Shown: in pieces, positions 26,801-34,520 of the stretch
How the letters are laid out: every line of letters starts with the position of its first letter
Position numbering within the stretch: the stretch's first letter is position 1
NCBI GenBank assembly: GCA_019359045.1
Contig: JAHHIA010000003.1
Coordinates: forward strand, 496,001-560,000
Length of the DNA: 64,000 nt
Direction of reading: 5' to 3'
DNA from: Scytolyngbya sp. HA4215-MV1
GTDB taxonomy: Bacteria; Cyanobacteriota; Cyanobacteriia; Leptolyngbyales; Leptolyngbyaceae
Program-made: the position numbers and the translations under genes
The notes under the pieces: generated by a model
The model's database searches: none
What the model was told of the DNA's origin: nothing
Seen by the model: the letters and a program-made list of their open reading frames with translations, nothing else

Positions 26801-28027
26801 CTTGAGTGCTTCGGGCAAGAGCTTTTTGGCACTTTCGACATCGATCCAATACATACACAGCGCCCGCAATAGAACATCAATGCTGTGATCATCGGGCGTA
26901 TAGAAGAAGGCATTGCTGACCCAGCTTTTTTGAGACAAATCTCCTTGCTGCATGCGAATGACTCGTTCCAATAAGTCGTAGAGTGGGCTGAGCCAGTGCT
27001 TTGCCCGCTGTGCGATTTGGCAATATTCCATGGCTTCTTGGAGCCGATCGCCCGTGCCTTGTTTAATCAGCGCCAGCACAAAAAATATCCCGGTCAATGT
27101 TTGGAAGTAAATTTTGCGTTTATTGGTGCCTTTTTTGAGGGCTTGCAATGCGGTGGTGTATTGGGCGATCGCCGCTGCATCGTCTCCTTGCAGAAAAGAC
27201 AAACATCCCTGCACATTGCCTGCATTGATGCGGTAGGCTTCAGGCAATTGATCCAGATTTTGTTGGGCGTCTGCCAATTTGCCCCGCAGAATCAGTTGTT
27301 CAATCAAAAAGAGGCGTAACAAATCGGAGACTTGCCGCTGCCCTGCACAATCTTGTTGAAGCAGTTCAAATGCTTCGGGTGCAGGCTCTAGCCCGAGCAT
27401 TGACTCATTCAAAATGCTGATGATGATGCTCTCATATAATTCGTTAGGCAGCGATCGCATCCAATCGGTATCGAAAGGATTGTTGCAGACTAAGTCATAG
27501 ATTTCGGCAACGGTGATGGGATCAGCGAGGTAACTGTACTTGTAATAATCCTCAAGTTGCTGATTGATGAACTTAACATTTTTGCGGTAAAGACCAATTC
27601 GCACTTCTCGAATCAACAGACCGTCCCGACTAAAAGAACGGGGACCGTCTCGCCAGCGTCGTGGGATTGGGATTTTGTCTTCGACGACTTTGGCAAGGGC
27701 TTCAAATCGCCCAATCCGCACTGCATCACGAGTGACGATTTCTATCAACAGAGGGTAGCATTGCACTCCCTGTCCACTGTTCTGAATTACAACGCCTTTT
27801 TCTAATAGGCGATCGAGGTAGGGCTTAATCGTGTGAGGCTTAAACGGTTGACCCTTGCTATCTTTTGCACCTGCTTGATCCAAGCAAATGATCAGCATGT
27901 TGCGATTAATCGGCTCATAAATCACCGATAACAATTGCACGATCAATTGTTCGAGGGGAGATAACTCGTGATATACATCAAGCAGTTGATCGCGAGGATT
28001 GGTAGAATCAAGGGGAACAGCGCTCAT
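23816..28027 (-). CDS. Very large SNF2-family helicase/ATPase
   Basis: 1403 residues from the ATG at 28027; an in-frame TTG at 28057 is possible. The N-terminal 450 residues are helical, with TPR-like stretches ([33 protein letters not shown]). A middle part of strands has no motif I know. The motor follows: [13 protein letters not shown] (Walker A, about residue 972), [10 protein letters not shown] (about 1069) and [18 protein letters not shown], then the helicase C lobe with [22 protein letters not shown] and DRAHRIGQ. It should translocate on double-stranded DNA or remodel DNA-bound proteins; bacterial members link to transcription recycling (RapA) or defence. It stands alone with its own terminator. 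Confidence 0.9.
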   Translation of the reverse strand: [1403 protein letters not shown]

Positions 28028-28383
28028 GATTTCAGCAAGTGCACTAGATCCTCTCAAAATACTACATGTTAAATGAAAGTAGGATCACAATCGTCTCGTA
28101 AGACAAATGCCCGCATAGTATCCAAACAATTCTGTTCCTCTACTGCGTAAGGCTCGCAGCGGATCTAGTCTACGATTGCCTACAAAAGCCTCTCCACAGG
28201 TATTCGGTCAGTTGGCGCTCCCTTGCTGGGGTCAGGAAATCCCCCGTTGGCCCTACTCTATCGGCAGAATGAACCACAAGGGCTTCATTCTGCCGATCTA
28301 CCTGTTCACCTGCTATTGGGCATCGCTACTCTGCACCCCAAAAATTCCAGAATGGGGTTGCTTGGAGCAAGATGGGACGATGT
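28028..28383. other. Intergenic region of 356 bp with a strong inverted repeat
   Basis: This is the upstream region of the SNF2 helicase gene. It holds a perfect 13-base inverted repeat (TCGGCAGAATGAA at 28261-28273, complement at 28284-28296, 10-base loop) that can terminate the upstream operon's transcript or act as a regulatory site. Open frames here look accidental. Confidence 0.5.
28261..28296. terminator. Hairpin behind the metallophosphoesterase gene
   Basis: Perfect 13-base stem, 10-base loop, about 88 bases downstream of the metallophosphoesterase stop on the minus strand. No T-run follows, so it may be a regulatory hairpin instead. Confidence 0.4.
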
Positions 28384-29295
28384 TTATCCCAGAGAATGCT
28401 GCTCAATTTGGGTGTCCTGGTGCGTTATCACTTCAACAGTGCGGAATCCTAGCACCGCCAACAGATGATTTTCGGGAAGCTTGACAGGCGCAGGTTGCTC
28501 ACCCTTGCCAGGGGCAGGCAGAGGATAAGCAGTTGCCGCCGCCGTGTGGAAGCGAATATTGCCTTCGCTGTGCTGAATGACCTGATGAATGTGACCGCTC
28601 AATACCGTGACCGAAGCAAAGCGGGAGAGCAGGGAGAGCAATTTGGCGGAATCGGCGGTTGCCCAGCCCCATTTGGGATAAAGGTCATACAGGGGAATAT
28701 GACTGAAGACAACGATCGGCGTATCCGATTTTTGGGCTAACAAATCTTGGGTCAGCAGATCCAGTTGCGCCTGACCCAATTCGCCCTTACCGGTTGCCCC
28801 AAAGTCCAACACATTGGTCACAGCAACAAAGTGAATGCCGCCCTGATCCCACACCTGCAAGCCTTCTTTCACTGCTTTGCGAGGAAATGCCTCTTCGTAA
28901 GCTTTACCTCGATCGCCAATGGTGTCATGTTCCCCCGGTAGAGTAAACAAGGGCACTTTCAGTTGGGAAAGGAGTTGTTTTGCCTGATCAAATTCTGCGG
29001 GTTTAGACAGATGGGAAATATCTCCCGTATGCACCACAAAGGCAGGTTGAACGGGTAAAGCATTGATCGCCGCGATCGTTTTCTGCAGCGTATCAGTTAC
29101 ATGTTCATTGGCAGGTTTATGGAACCCAATGTGTGTATCACTGATTTGCACGAAGGAAAATGGCGTGGTGGTGGATGCCGGCTGAGTCTTTGAGGTGCCG
29201 ACCTGGCAGGCAGTGAGCAAGCCATTTTCACCGACTGCCCAGACAATGCCCAGTCCAGTCCAACTAACATGTTCGATAAATTTGCGACGTTTCAT
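28384..29295 (-). CDS. Exported metallophosphoesterase
   Basis: 303 residues. The N-terminus MKRRKFIEHVSWTG resembles a Tat signal, and LLTAC (Cys30) could be a lipobox. The calcineurin-like metal site is complete: SDTHIGFH (Asp53, His55), HTGDISHL, GEHDTIGD, FSHIPLYDLY and LSGHIHQV. It should hydrolyse phosphate esters with a two-metal centre outside the cytoplasm; the substrate is unknown. It is last in an operon of small membrane protein, cupredoxin and this gene; a 31-base gap separates it from the cupredoxin. Confidence 0.92.
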   Translation of the reverse strand: MKRRKFIEHVSWTGLGIVWAVGENGLLTACQVGTSKTQPASTTTPFSFVQISDTHIGFHKPANEHVTDTLQKTIAAINALPVQPAFVVHTGDISHLSKPAEFDQAKQLLSQLKVPLFTLPGEHDTIGDRGKAYEEAFPRKAVKEGLQVWDQGGIHFVAVTNVLDFGATGKGELGQAQLDLLTQDLLAQKSDTPIVVFSHIPLYDLYPKWGWATADSAKLLSLLSRFASVTVLSGHIHQVIQHSEGNIRFHTAAATAYPLPAPGKGEQPAPVKLPENHLLAVLGFRTVEVITHQDTQIEQHSLG

Positions 29296-29326
29296 TTGGA
29301 TATTCCTCTGGTGATTGGCGATCGAG

Positions 29327-29782
29327 TCAGGTTTTCTTGGGGGTGACTGTCAGCGTCCCTTTCATGAAAGGGTGAATGGAGCAAATGTAGGGAAAGGAGC
29401 CTGGTTGGTTGGCAGTGTAGTTCCAGGTTTGGTTGGTGTCCAATGCTTTAGAGTTGAAAGTCCCCTCGGTTGACGTAGCTGTGTGGGGTTCCTCATCAAC
29501 ATTGATAAATTGGACAGTTTCACCTGCGACGATCGTGACATTGGCAGGCTCAAATTTGAAATTATGAATTTTGACTGTCGCAGTCGTCGGTGGGTGACTT
29601 GGTTGAGGGGGGGCTTGCGTGGGACTGGTAGTAGCTTGGGGTTGGGTGGTCGCTGGATGATCCATCACCGCTGGGGGAGGGGGCGTTGCCTGGGGCGTAG
29701 GGCTACAGGATGATAACGACAACAGGATGACCAGAAGGGTACTAGCGATCGCGATGAAAAAGTAAGTCAGAAATTTCATCAT
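29327..29782 (-). CDS. Cupredoxin lipoprotein
   Basis: 151 residues. A hydrophobic N-terminus ends in a lipobox (LSSC, Cys26), then a Pro/Thr/Gln-rich linker to about residue 68, then a plastocyanin/amicyanin-like domain (VKIHNFKFEPANVTIVAGETVQFINVDEEPHTA). The type 1 copper ligands are all visible: His100, Cys134, His137 and Met140 (PYICSIHPFMKG). It should carry single electrons or bind copper at the outer face of a membrane. Its start overlaps the end of the membrane-protein gene by four bases, a sign of translational coupling. Confidence 0.92.
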   Translation of the reverse strand: MMKFLTYFFIAIASTLLVILLSLSSCSPTPQATPPPPAVMDHPATTQPQATTSPTQAPPQPSHPPTTATVKIHNFKFEPANVTIVAGETVQFINVDEEPHTATSTEGTFNSKALDTNQTWNYTANQPGSFPYICSIHPFMKGTLTVTPKKT

Positions 29783-30066
29783 CGTTCTCCGGTTCGCTTG
29801 GCTCGATGACGTTTGGTAACCAGTCCAGTCATGCTCAGTCCCGTGGCAACTAAGCCCATCAGTCCCAGCCCATTGACAACGGGCAGAATGGCATCAAGTT
29901 TGAAGAGCTGAAACGTATGCACAGTGATTAGAAAAGCCACCCATGCCTCTTGATGCAACCATTGATCCGCGATCGCAAGGCTGATGCCCGTCAAAGCCGT
30001 GAAGCATAATGGTAAACCAAACATCAGGGCAATGAACCGATGATATTGACGTAATGTATTTTTCAT
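29779..30066 (-). CDS. Small PepSY-like membrane protein
   Basis: 95 residues with three hydrophobic helices (about 10-30, 40-60, 65-85) and a basic tail (TKRHRAKRTGER). The start (LRQYHRFIALMFGLPLCFTALTGISLAIADQW) resembles the first helix of PepSY-associated membrane proteins, which often have a histidine that may bind haem. It is first in the operon with the cupredoxin and metallophosphoesterase, so it may pass electrons to or from the cupredoxin; that is inference. Confidence 0.75.
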   Translation of the reverse strand: MKNTLRQYHRFIALMFGLPLCFTALTGISLAIADQWLHQEAWVAFLITVHTFQLFKLDAILPVVNGLGLMGLVATGLSMTGLVTKRHRAKRTGER

Positions 30067-30103
30067 GGACGCAACGTATTTTTTCGGTTTGGTTTTCTGG
30101 TCT

Positions 30104-30157
30104 TGACGTTGCTGAGTTCAAGGCTTTTCCTAAGACATGATTGAGTCAGCAACGTCA
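30104..30157. repeat. Perfect inverted repeat with GTTGCT/AGCAAC ends
   Basis: TGACGTTGCTGA (30104-30115) pairs perfectly with TCAGCAACGTCA (30146-30157) across 30 bases. It lies 38 bases upstream of the membrane-protein start and just behind the small secreted protein gene. It could be an operator, a terminator or a small mobile repeat; see the similar ends at 32480-32556 and 51762-51849. Confidence 0.45.
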
Positions 30158-30164
30158 GATTTTC

Positions 30165-30530
30165 TTAGTCTTTTCCTAATCCTTGCAGTTGATCTGTCAA
30201 CGCCGATCGATAGTCTCGATCCGTTAGCGTTTGCTCAGAAATCTGATTAGCTTTGACTGCTGCTTGCATTAAGTCTTGAGCTGTGACCGTGCCAGCTGCG
30301 ATTGCATCGACTAATGCACTATTGCTAGGAATGCCTTGTTCGATCAGATACCCTTGATATGCCAGATAGGTCAGATTAAAAGGGCTGACTGGGTTTACCG
30401 AAGCTTGAGTCGGCACGTATGGATTGAAGCTGGTTGGGGCTGCTTCGGTGGTTTGGGCAGATACCGCAGTCGGCAAAATGGCAACAGAAAGCAGCAAGGT
30501 TGCACATAAGTTAGCAAGCGATCGGTTCAT
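30165..30530 (-). CDS. Small secreted protein, unknown
   Basis: 121 residues with a clear signal peptide (LCATLLLSVAILPTAVSAQ). The mature part is polar, with NPYVPTQASVNPVSPFNLTYLAYQGYLIEQGI and an alanine-rich helical part DAIAAGTVTAQDLMQAAVKAN, where each block is uninterrupted. I recognise no family. GAGAGGT precedes the ATG. It is first of the minus-strand set facing the ECF sigma gene and may be its target. Confidence 0.75.
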   Translation of the reverse strand: MNRSLANLCATLLLSVAILPTAVSAQTTEAAPTSFNPYVPTQASVNPVSPFNLTYLAYQGYLIEQGIPSNSALVDAIAAGTVTAQDLMQAAVKANQISEQTLTDRDYRSALTDQLQGLGKD

Positions 30531-31056
30531 AAAATTACCTCTCAGATCAGGGGTTGTGTGACGACGTTTTCGCCACCTTCAACCGTAAGATGCAGCCCAA
30601 ACGTACGGTACATCGGTCTCACTCAGACGGCTGAAAGTGCAGAATATTGCGTGATTAAAAAAACTGTAGGAGCGAATAAGTCAGCAGTTAGTTTGATGGC
30701 AGGAATTAATTGCAACTCATTCCTGTACAGGAGACTGATTGGCTGACTGATGGGTCTCTATCCTTAAAGCGACCCGGTCTCTGTTTTGGATTTAAACTTC
30801 TCGATCTCACTCCAAAGGCGCGTTTTCCAATTGGGTCTGCCTGAAGCTCATCCAATTCACTTCATCAATCGTTTTAGAGATAAGGGGGAAGTTTGACCTA
30901 TGCTCAAAACATGCTATGAAACGAAGATTACTATCACCACTGCAAGATGCATCGAGTATTCTTACAGGGAAAGTAATCCGGGTCTACTCATCTGAATCGA
31001 TGCAGCGGAGTTCCCCTGAGGATCTTCGATTCGGTTTTGCTCATTGCCATTCCTCC
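30531..31056. other. Divergent control region, 526 bp
   Basis: It separates the secreted-protein gene (minus) from the ECF sigma gene (plus) and should hold promoters for both. I see no clear ECF-type GGAAC/CGTC pair. A frame in phase with the sigma gene is open from 30916, but that part does not look like a sigma domain. Confidence 0.4.
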
Positions 31057-31623
31057 ATGCCAACCTTCACTGATGCTGAGCTACTCAATCATCTGAAGAC
31101 AAAACAGCCAGAAGCGTTAGGGTGGCTCTACGATCGCTATGGCAGTGTGGTGTATGGTGTGGCACTTAAAGTGTTGCAAAGCCAACCAGAAGCCGAAGAC
31201 CTGACCCAGGAAATTTTTCTGTCCCTCTGGCAACGTCCGGTTGATCCGGTCAAACATGGACATTTACTGCGCTACCTGATTGCTATGACCCGATCGCGGG
31301 CAATTGATAAACTCCGATCACGGAGTCGCAACCTGAATTTGGTGCAACGCTGGGGGCAGACTTTCACAGCGGAACCGCCTGCGCCCACTCCAGTTGAGCA
31401 AGCGGTTGCCAGTGAGCGATCGCAGCAAGTGCGGCAGGCATTAACCCAGCTTTCCGAGCGACAACGGCAGGTAATCGAACTGGCTTACGATGCTGGACTC
31501 AGCCAGTCAGAAATTGCTCAACAACTCCAGGAACCCCTGGGAACGGTGAAAAGCTGGACTCGTCAGGGACTTCTGAAGCTAAAGCAACTGTTAAAAGACT
31601 CCATTGACGAAGGTTATGACTGA
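31057..31623 (+). CDS. ECF-type RNA polymerase sigma factor
   Basis: 188 residues from the ATG at 31057. An earlier ATG at 30916 would add 47 residues unlike any sigma region, so the later start is preferred. Region 2 reads LGWLYDRYGSVVYGVALKVLQ, then AEDLTQEIFLSLW and the DNA-binding LIAMTRSRAIDKLRSRSR. Region 4 reads LTQLSERQRQVIELAYDAGLSQSEIAQQLQEPLGTVKSWTRQGLLKLKQLL, with blocks matching sigma-70 region 4. The start of the anti-sigma gene overlaps its end by eight bases. Confidence 0.93.
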   Translation: MPTFTDAELLNHLKTKQPEALGWLYDRYGSVVYGVALKVLQSQPEAEDLTQEIFLSLWQRPVDPVKHGHLLRYLIAMTRSRAIDKLRSRSRNLNLVQRWGQTFTAEPPAPTPVEQAVASERSQQVRQALTQLSERQRQVIELAYDAGLSQSEIAQQLQEPLGTVKSWTRQGLLKLKQLLKDSIDEGYD

Positions 31624-32350
31624 ACCTCTCTCTCCTCAAGCGATCGCAACCCTAGCAGCAGGTTATGTGGTGGGCGACCTCGACCCTACCGAAGTCTCAG
31701 TCTTTGAGCAACTGCTGCAAGACAACCCAACCTTAGGGGCAGAAGTGGCTCAGTTGCAAGCGACTTTAGACCGTGTGACGCATGACTTGAATAGTGTTGA
31801 ACCTCCTGCCCATCTGAGATCGGCGATTCTGGCAACTGCAACGACCCCACGACTGACTGCTCAGTTCCAGCGACCTCGATTTCCCTGGCGTACGGTTATG
31901 GGCAGTATAGCAGCGCTGTTGATTCTTTATTTAGGCGTTGAGAATTACCACTTGCGCCAAGACCGTCAGATTGCTCAAGACATCCATACCCTCCTGCAAC
32001 AGCCCCAGACGCAGCTTTTCTCCCTCAAAGCGGTCAAAACAGCCGATACAGCGACGGGTAGCTTTGTGGTGAATCTGGGTCAGCGACAGGGAGTTCTGGT
32101 GGTGCAAAATCTCACAGCACCAGCTACCAACCAAGTCTATCGCCTGTGGGCGATCGCCGATGGCGAAAAGATTCCCTGTGGGACGCTGATCCCCAATTCC
32201 CAAGGAGAGGTGTTGGAGAAATTCTGGATGCCTGCCGACTTCTACGATACGGGCATCTCCGGATTATTCGTTACTTTGGAAGCATCCGCATCCAGCCGTT
32301 ATCCAACCGGTCCCGTGGTGCTCCAGAGTTCCTCGTCTACTCAGATCTAG
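31616..32350 (+). CDS. RskA-type membrane anti-sigma factor
   Basis: 244 residues from the ATG at 31616, which lies inside the last codons of the sigma gene. The N-terminal part (about 1-70: AGYVVGDLDPTEVSVFEQLLQDNP) is the sigma-binding region typical of this class and lacks the zinc motif. One membrane helix follows (about 95-112: VMGSIAALLILYLGVEN). The outer domain (about 150-244) reads QVYRLWAIADGEKIPCGTLIPN and ends in the RskA C-terminal fold. It should hold the sigma factor at the membrane until an outside signal, often via proteolysis, frees it. Confidence 0.9.
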   Translation: MTEPLSPQAIATLAAGYVVGDLDPTEVSVFEQLLQDNPTLGAEVAQLQATLDRVTHDLNSVEPPAHLRSAILATATTPRLTAQFQRPRFPWRTVMGSIAALLILYLGVENYHLRQDRQIAQDIHTLLQQPQTQLFSLKAVKTADTATGSFVVNLGQRQGVLVVQNLTAPATNQVYRLWAIADGEKIPCGTLIPNSQGEVLEKFWMPADFYDTGISGLFVTLEASASSRYPTGPVVLQSSSSTQI

Positions 32351-32378
32351 CCTCAGATCTCGGTGATGTTCTAGCCAG

Positions 32379-32431
32379 GTTGTAGTATTTTTGAAAGCCT
32401 TGCTCAACAAGGCTTTCAAAAATACTACAAC
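32379..32431 (+). terminator. 24-base perfect hairpin after the sigma/anti-sigma operon
   Basis: Arms 32379-32402 and 32408-32431 match perfectly around the loop CTCAA, with stem ends GTTGTAGTATTTTTG and its complement. It begins 28 bases behind the anti-sigma stop. No long T-run follows, but the stem itself carries T and A runs. Confidence 0.65.
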
Positions 32432-32479
32432 TCCTTTGAAACACTCCCCGATCGTTTCCCCGTGTTCTCGACCGCAGGA

Positions 32480-32556
32480 CGTTGCTCAGCAGCGGGATGA
32501 AAATGATGCTGAATGATTTGAAACTTCGTTACAAATCATCCTGCTTTTCAGCAACG
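32480..32556. repeat. Small nested inverted repeat with CGTTGCT/AGCAACG ends
   Basis: Outer arms CGTTGCT (32480-32486) and AGCAACG (32550-32556) enclose ATGATTTG/CAAATCAT (32513-32520, 32532-32539). It lies between convergent operons, behind the amidohydrolase gene. The ends resemble those at 30104-30157 and 51762-51849. Confidence 0.4.
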
Positions 32557-32573
32557 CCGACCGCAGAGATGCC

Positions 32574-33977
32574 CTAAGTCGGCAGCCCCATAACCGATCG
32601 GTAATGCGTTTCAAACTGCTGTACGTTCAGAGAGTGACGGTTGAATACCCATTCGCTGCGATCGAACAGGGTTTGCCGAAGTTGATCGACATCCACATTG
32701 ACGACCTGCCCATCAGCGACTACCCGATCGCCCTTTACCCAGGCACTATGCACCGCTTCTGTCGGTCGTCCCAAAACTAACAAACCGATTGGGTCGGTTC
32801 TGGGGAGCAGAGCGAGACGGGTCAGATCATACAGCACCAAATCGGCCTGTTTGCCAACCGTCAGAGAACCCAACTCCTCTGCCAACCCCAGTCCCTTTGC
32901 TCCCCCCAACGAAGCCATGGCGATCGCTTGTCGCGGGGAAATCCAGTTGCGATAATCGAAATCCGTCACATCATGCAAAAGGGAACCGATTTTAATCGCT
33001 TCTAGCAAATCTTGAGAATCATTACTGGCGGCTCCATCACAGCCGAAAGTGACATTCACACCTGCTTGCAGGTACTTAAAAACAGGCGCAATACCACTCC
33101 CTAAGCGCAGATTACTGAGAGGATTGTGCACCACGGTGGATTGGGTTGCTGCCAGGAGGGTGATATCGGCATCATCTAACCAAACACAATGTGCTAGGGA
33201 AGTCTTGGCACCCAGAAAACCCAAATGCTGCATTTGTTGCACCGCACTGCAGCCATATTTTTCATGAGCCAGCATTTTTTGGGCTTTGGTTTCCAGCAAA
33301 TGGGTATGGCGGCAAAGCTGATGTTGTTGGCTCAATGCCACTAACCCTTTGAACAACTCATCCGAACAGAGTTGAAATCCGGTCGGTGCCACCATAATCT
33401 CGATGCCCTCATCAGGACGATGGAATTTTTCAACCACTTCCTGCATCAGCATCAGCAAACTCTCGGCGGTTTCGGCACAGGGCAGGGGTTCCCAAGCTTT
33501 GCCGCCAGCAGGCAAGCTAGCAGTCAAAGATTCGTCCTGAATTAGGGGACCGACAAACGCGCGGATACCGACTTCTCGGTACCCTCGGACGGCAGCGGCG
33601 ATCGTCTCAATCTCTTGTCCCGGAATCAGTGTCAGGTGATCCACTACCGTAGTGCCCCCCGATAGCAAGGTTTCGATCGCCGTACCGAGTGCACTCAAAT
33701 AAACCTGTTCAGGATCAGGAGGAGCAAAATCGTAGAGTTCGGCAATCCACAGTTCCAGCGGCGCTGGTGGGATAATCCCCCGCTGCCACATCTCGGAAGA
33801 ATGGGTATGGGCATTAACAAAACCGGGCAATAGCAACTTGTGGCGACCATCCACGACAGTGCCGATCACTTCTAGATTCGGAGCGATCGCGGCGATTCGT
33901 CCCGCCTGAATTTGCACATCGATGGTTTGATATCCTGGCTCAGCCGGAATGAGAACATTCTGAATCGTGAAGTTCAA
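32574..33977 (-). CDS. Amidohydrolase of the chlorohydrolase/deaminase group
   Basis: 467 residues of the metal-dependent amidohydrolase superfamily. The metal-binding NAHTHS (His57, His59) is followed by MWQRG, CRHTHLLET, AHCVWLDD, NPLSNLRLGSG and GCDGAASND, in the order seen in TrzN/AtzA-type chlorohydrolases and SAH/methylthioadenosine deaminases. The C-terminal end GKQADLVLYDL is typical. It probably deaminates a purine-like or nucleoside-like compound in the cytoplasm; the exact substrate is open. It is alone on its strand. Confidence 0.9.
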   Translation of the reverse strand: MNFTIQNVLIPAEPGYQTIDVQIQAGRIAAIAPNLEVIGTVVDGRHKLLLPGFVNAHTHSSEMWQRGIIPPAPLELWIAELYDFAPPDPEQVYLSALGTAIETLLSGGTTVVDHLTLIPGQEIETIAAAVRGYREVGIRAFVGPLIQDESLTASLPAGGKAWEPLPCAETAESLLMLMQEVVEKFHRPDEGIEIMVAPTGFQLCSDELFKGLVALSQQHQLCRHTHLLETKAQKMLAHEKYGCSAVQQMQHLGFLGAKTSLAHCVWLDDADITLLAATQSTVVHNPLSNLRLGSGIAPVFKYLQAGVNVTFGCDGAASNDSQDLLEAIKIGSLLHDVTDFDYRNWISPRQAIAMASLGGAKGLGLAEELGSLTVGKQADLVLYDLTRLALLPRTDPIGLLVLGRPTEAVHSAWVKGDRVVADGQVVNVDVDQLRQTLFDRSEWVFNRHSLNVQQFETHYRSVMGLPT

Positions 33978-34520
33978 ATTTCTACCCCCTGCAATATGGG
34001 AAATTCTGCATATCAGCTTTATGACAACTCCACTTGAGTGGTCAGAACATTAGGGGGGCAACTACTTCTGAAGTCTGAGTTGTGTCAATTTTCAGGGATC
34101 GATACCCCTTCTCCATCATGGGTCAATCCAGATCGTTGTGAAAGTCCCTTTCAGAGCGTGTTTGGAAAGGTGCTCGCTGTGATGTTGAGCACTCCGAGAT
34201 CCCCCTAGCCCCCGTGCTAGCGCAGCAGTGCGTATAGCCTGTCGGCATGGCTTCGCTAAAGGACAGGAATTTAGGGAGATCGTGTCTGTTGCTACTTGCG
34301 AAAGGACTTTTTAAAACACCCTCTTATTCGGGAAACTTCTTACAGGTCGAATCAAATCACGATCGGCTTACCCAGTCAGTGTTTTGGCGAACTGGAATCA
34401 GACTTTTAGCTCCTCTTTCCCATCTTCAATTTCGCTATCAAACTATAGAACATTTTTACGGTCAAAATTAATCGTCCTTTGGTAAAAAATACTACATTTT
34501 ACGCTCACTCGCTTGACGAT
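33978..34520. other. Gene-free 543 bp with repeat debris
   Basis: This is upstream of the amidohydrolase gene and behind the helicase gene. It holds a dispersed repeat copy (34159-34196), short phrases common between genes in cyanobacteria (GATCCCCCTAGCCCCC, GGCTTCGCTAAAGGACA) and A/T-rich sequence. The mix suggests decayed repeats rather than a gene. Confidence 0.5.
34159..34196. repeat. Dispersed repeat copy 2
   Basis: Matches the element at 23411-23450 at about 26 of 33 positions (TTTGGAAAGG, CTGTGAT, GAGCACT). It also holds a small GTGCTC/GAGCAC palindrome. Confidence 0.4.

Noticed and set aside
28176-28484. Open plus-strand frames upstream of the SNF2 gene
   Set aside because: They run through a perfect hairpin and into the antisense of the metallophosphoesterase; the composition is not protein-like.
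30916-31056. Extended N-terminus of the ECF sigma frame
   Set aside because: The extra 47 residues do not resemble a sigma region; the family start matches 31057.
34200-34330. Decayed insertion sequence
   Set aside because: Only short phrases common between genes in cyanobacteria are seen; no transposase piece or clear terminal repeats.
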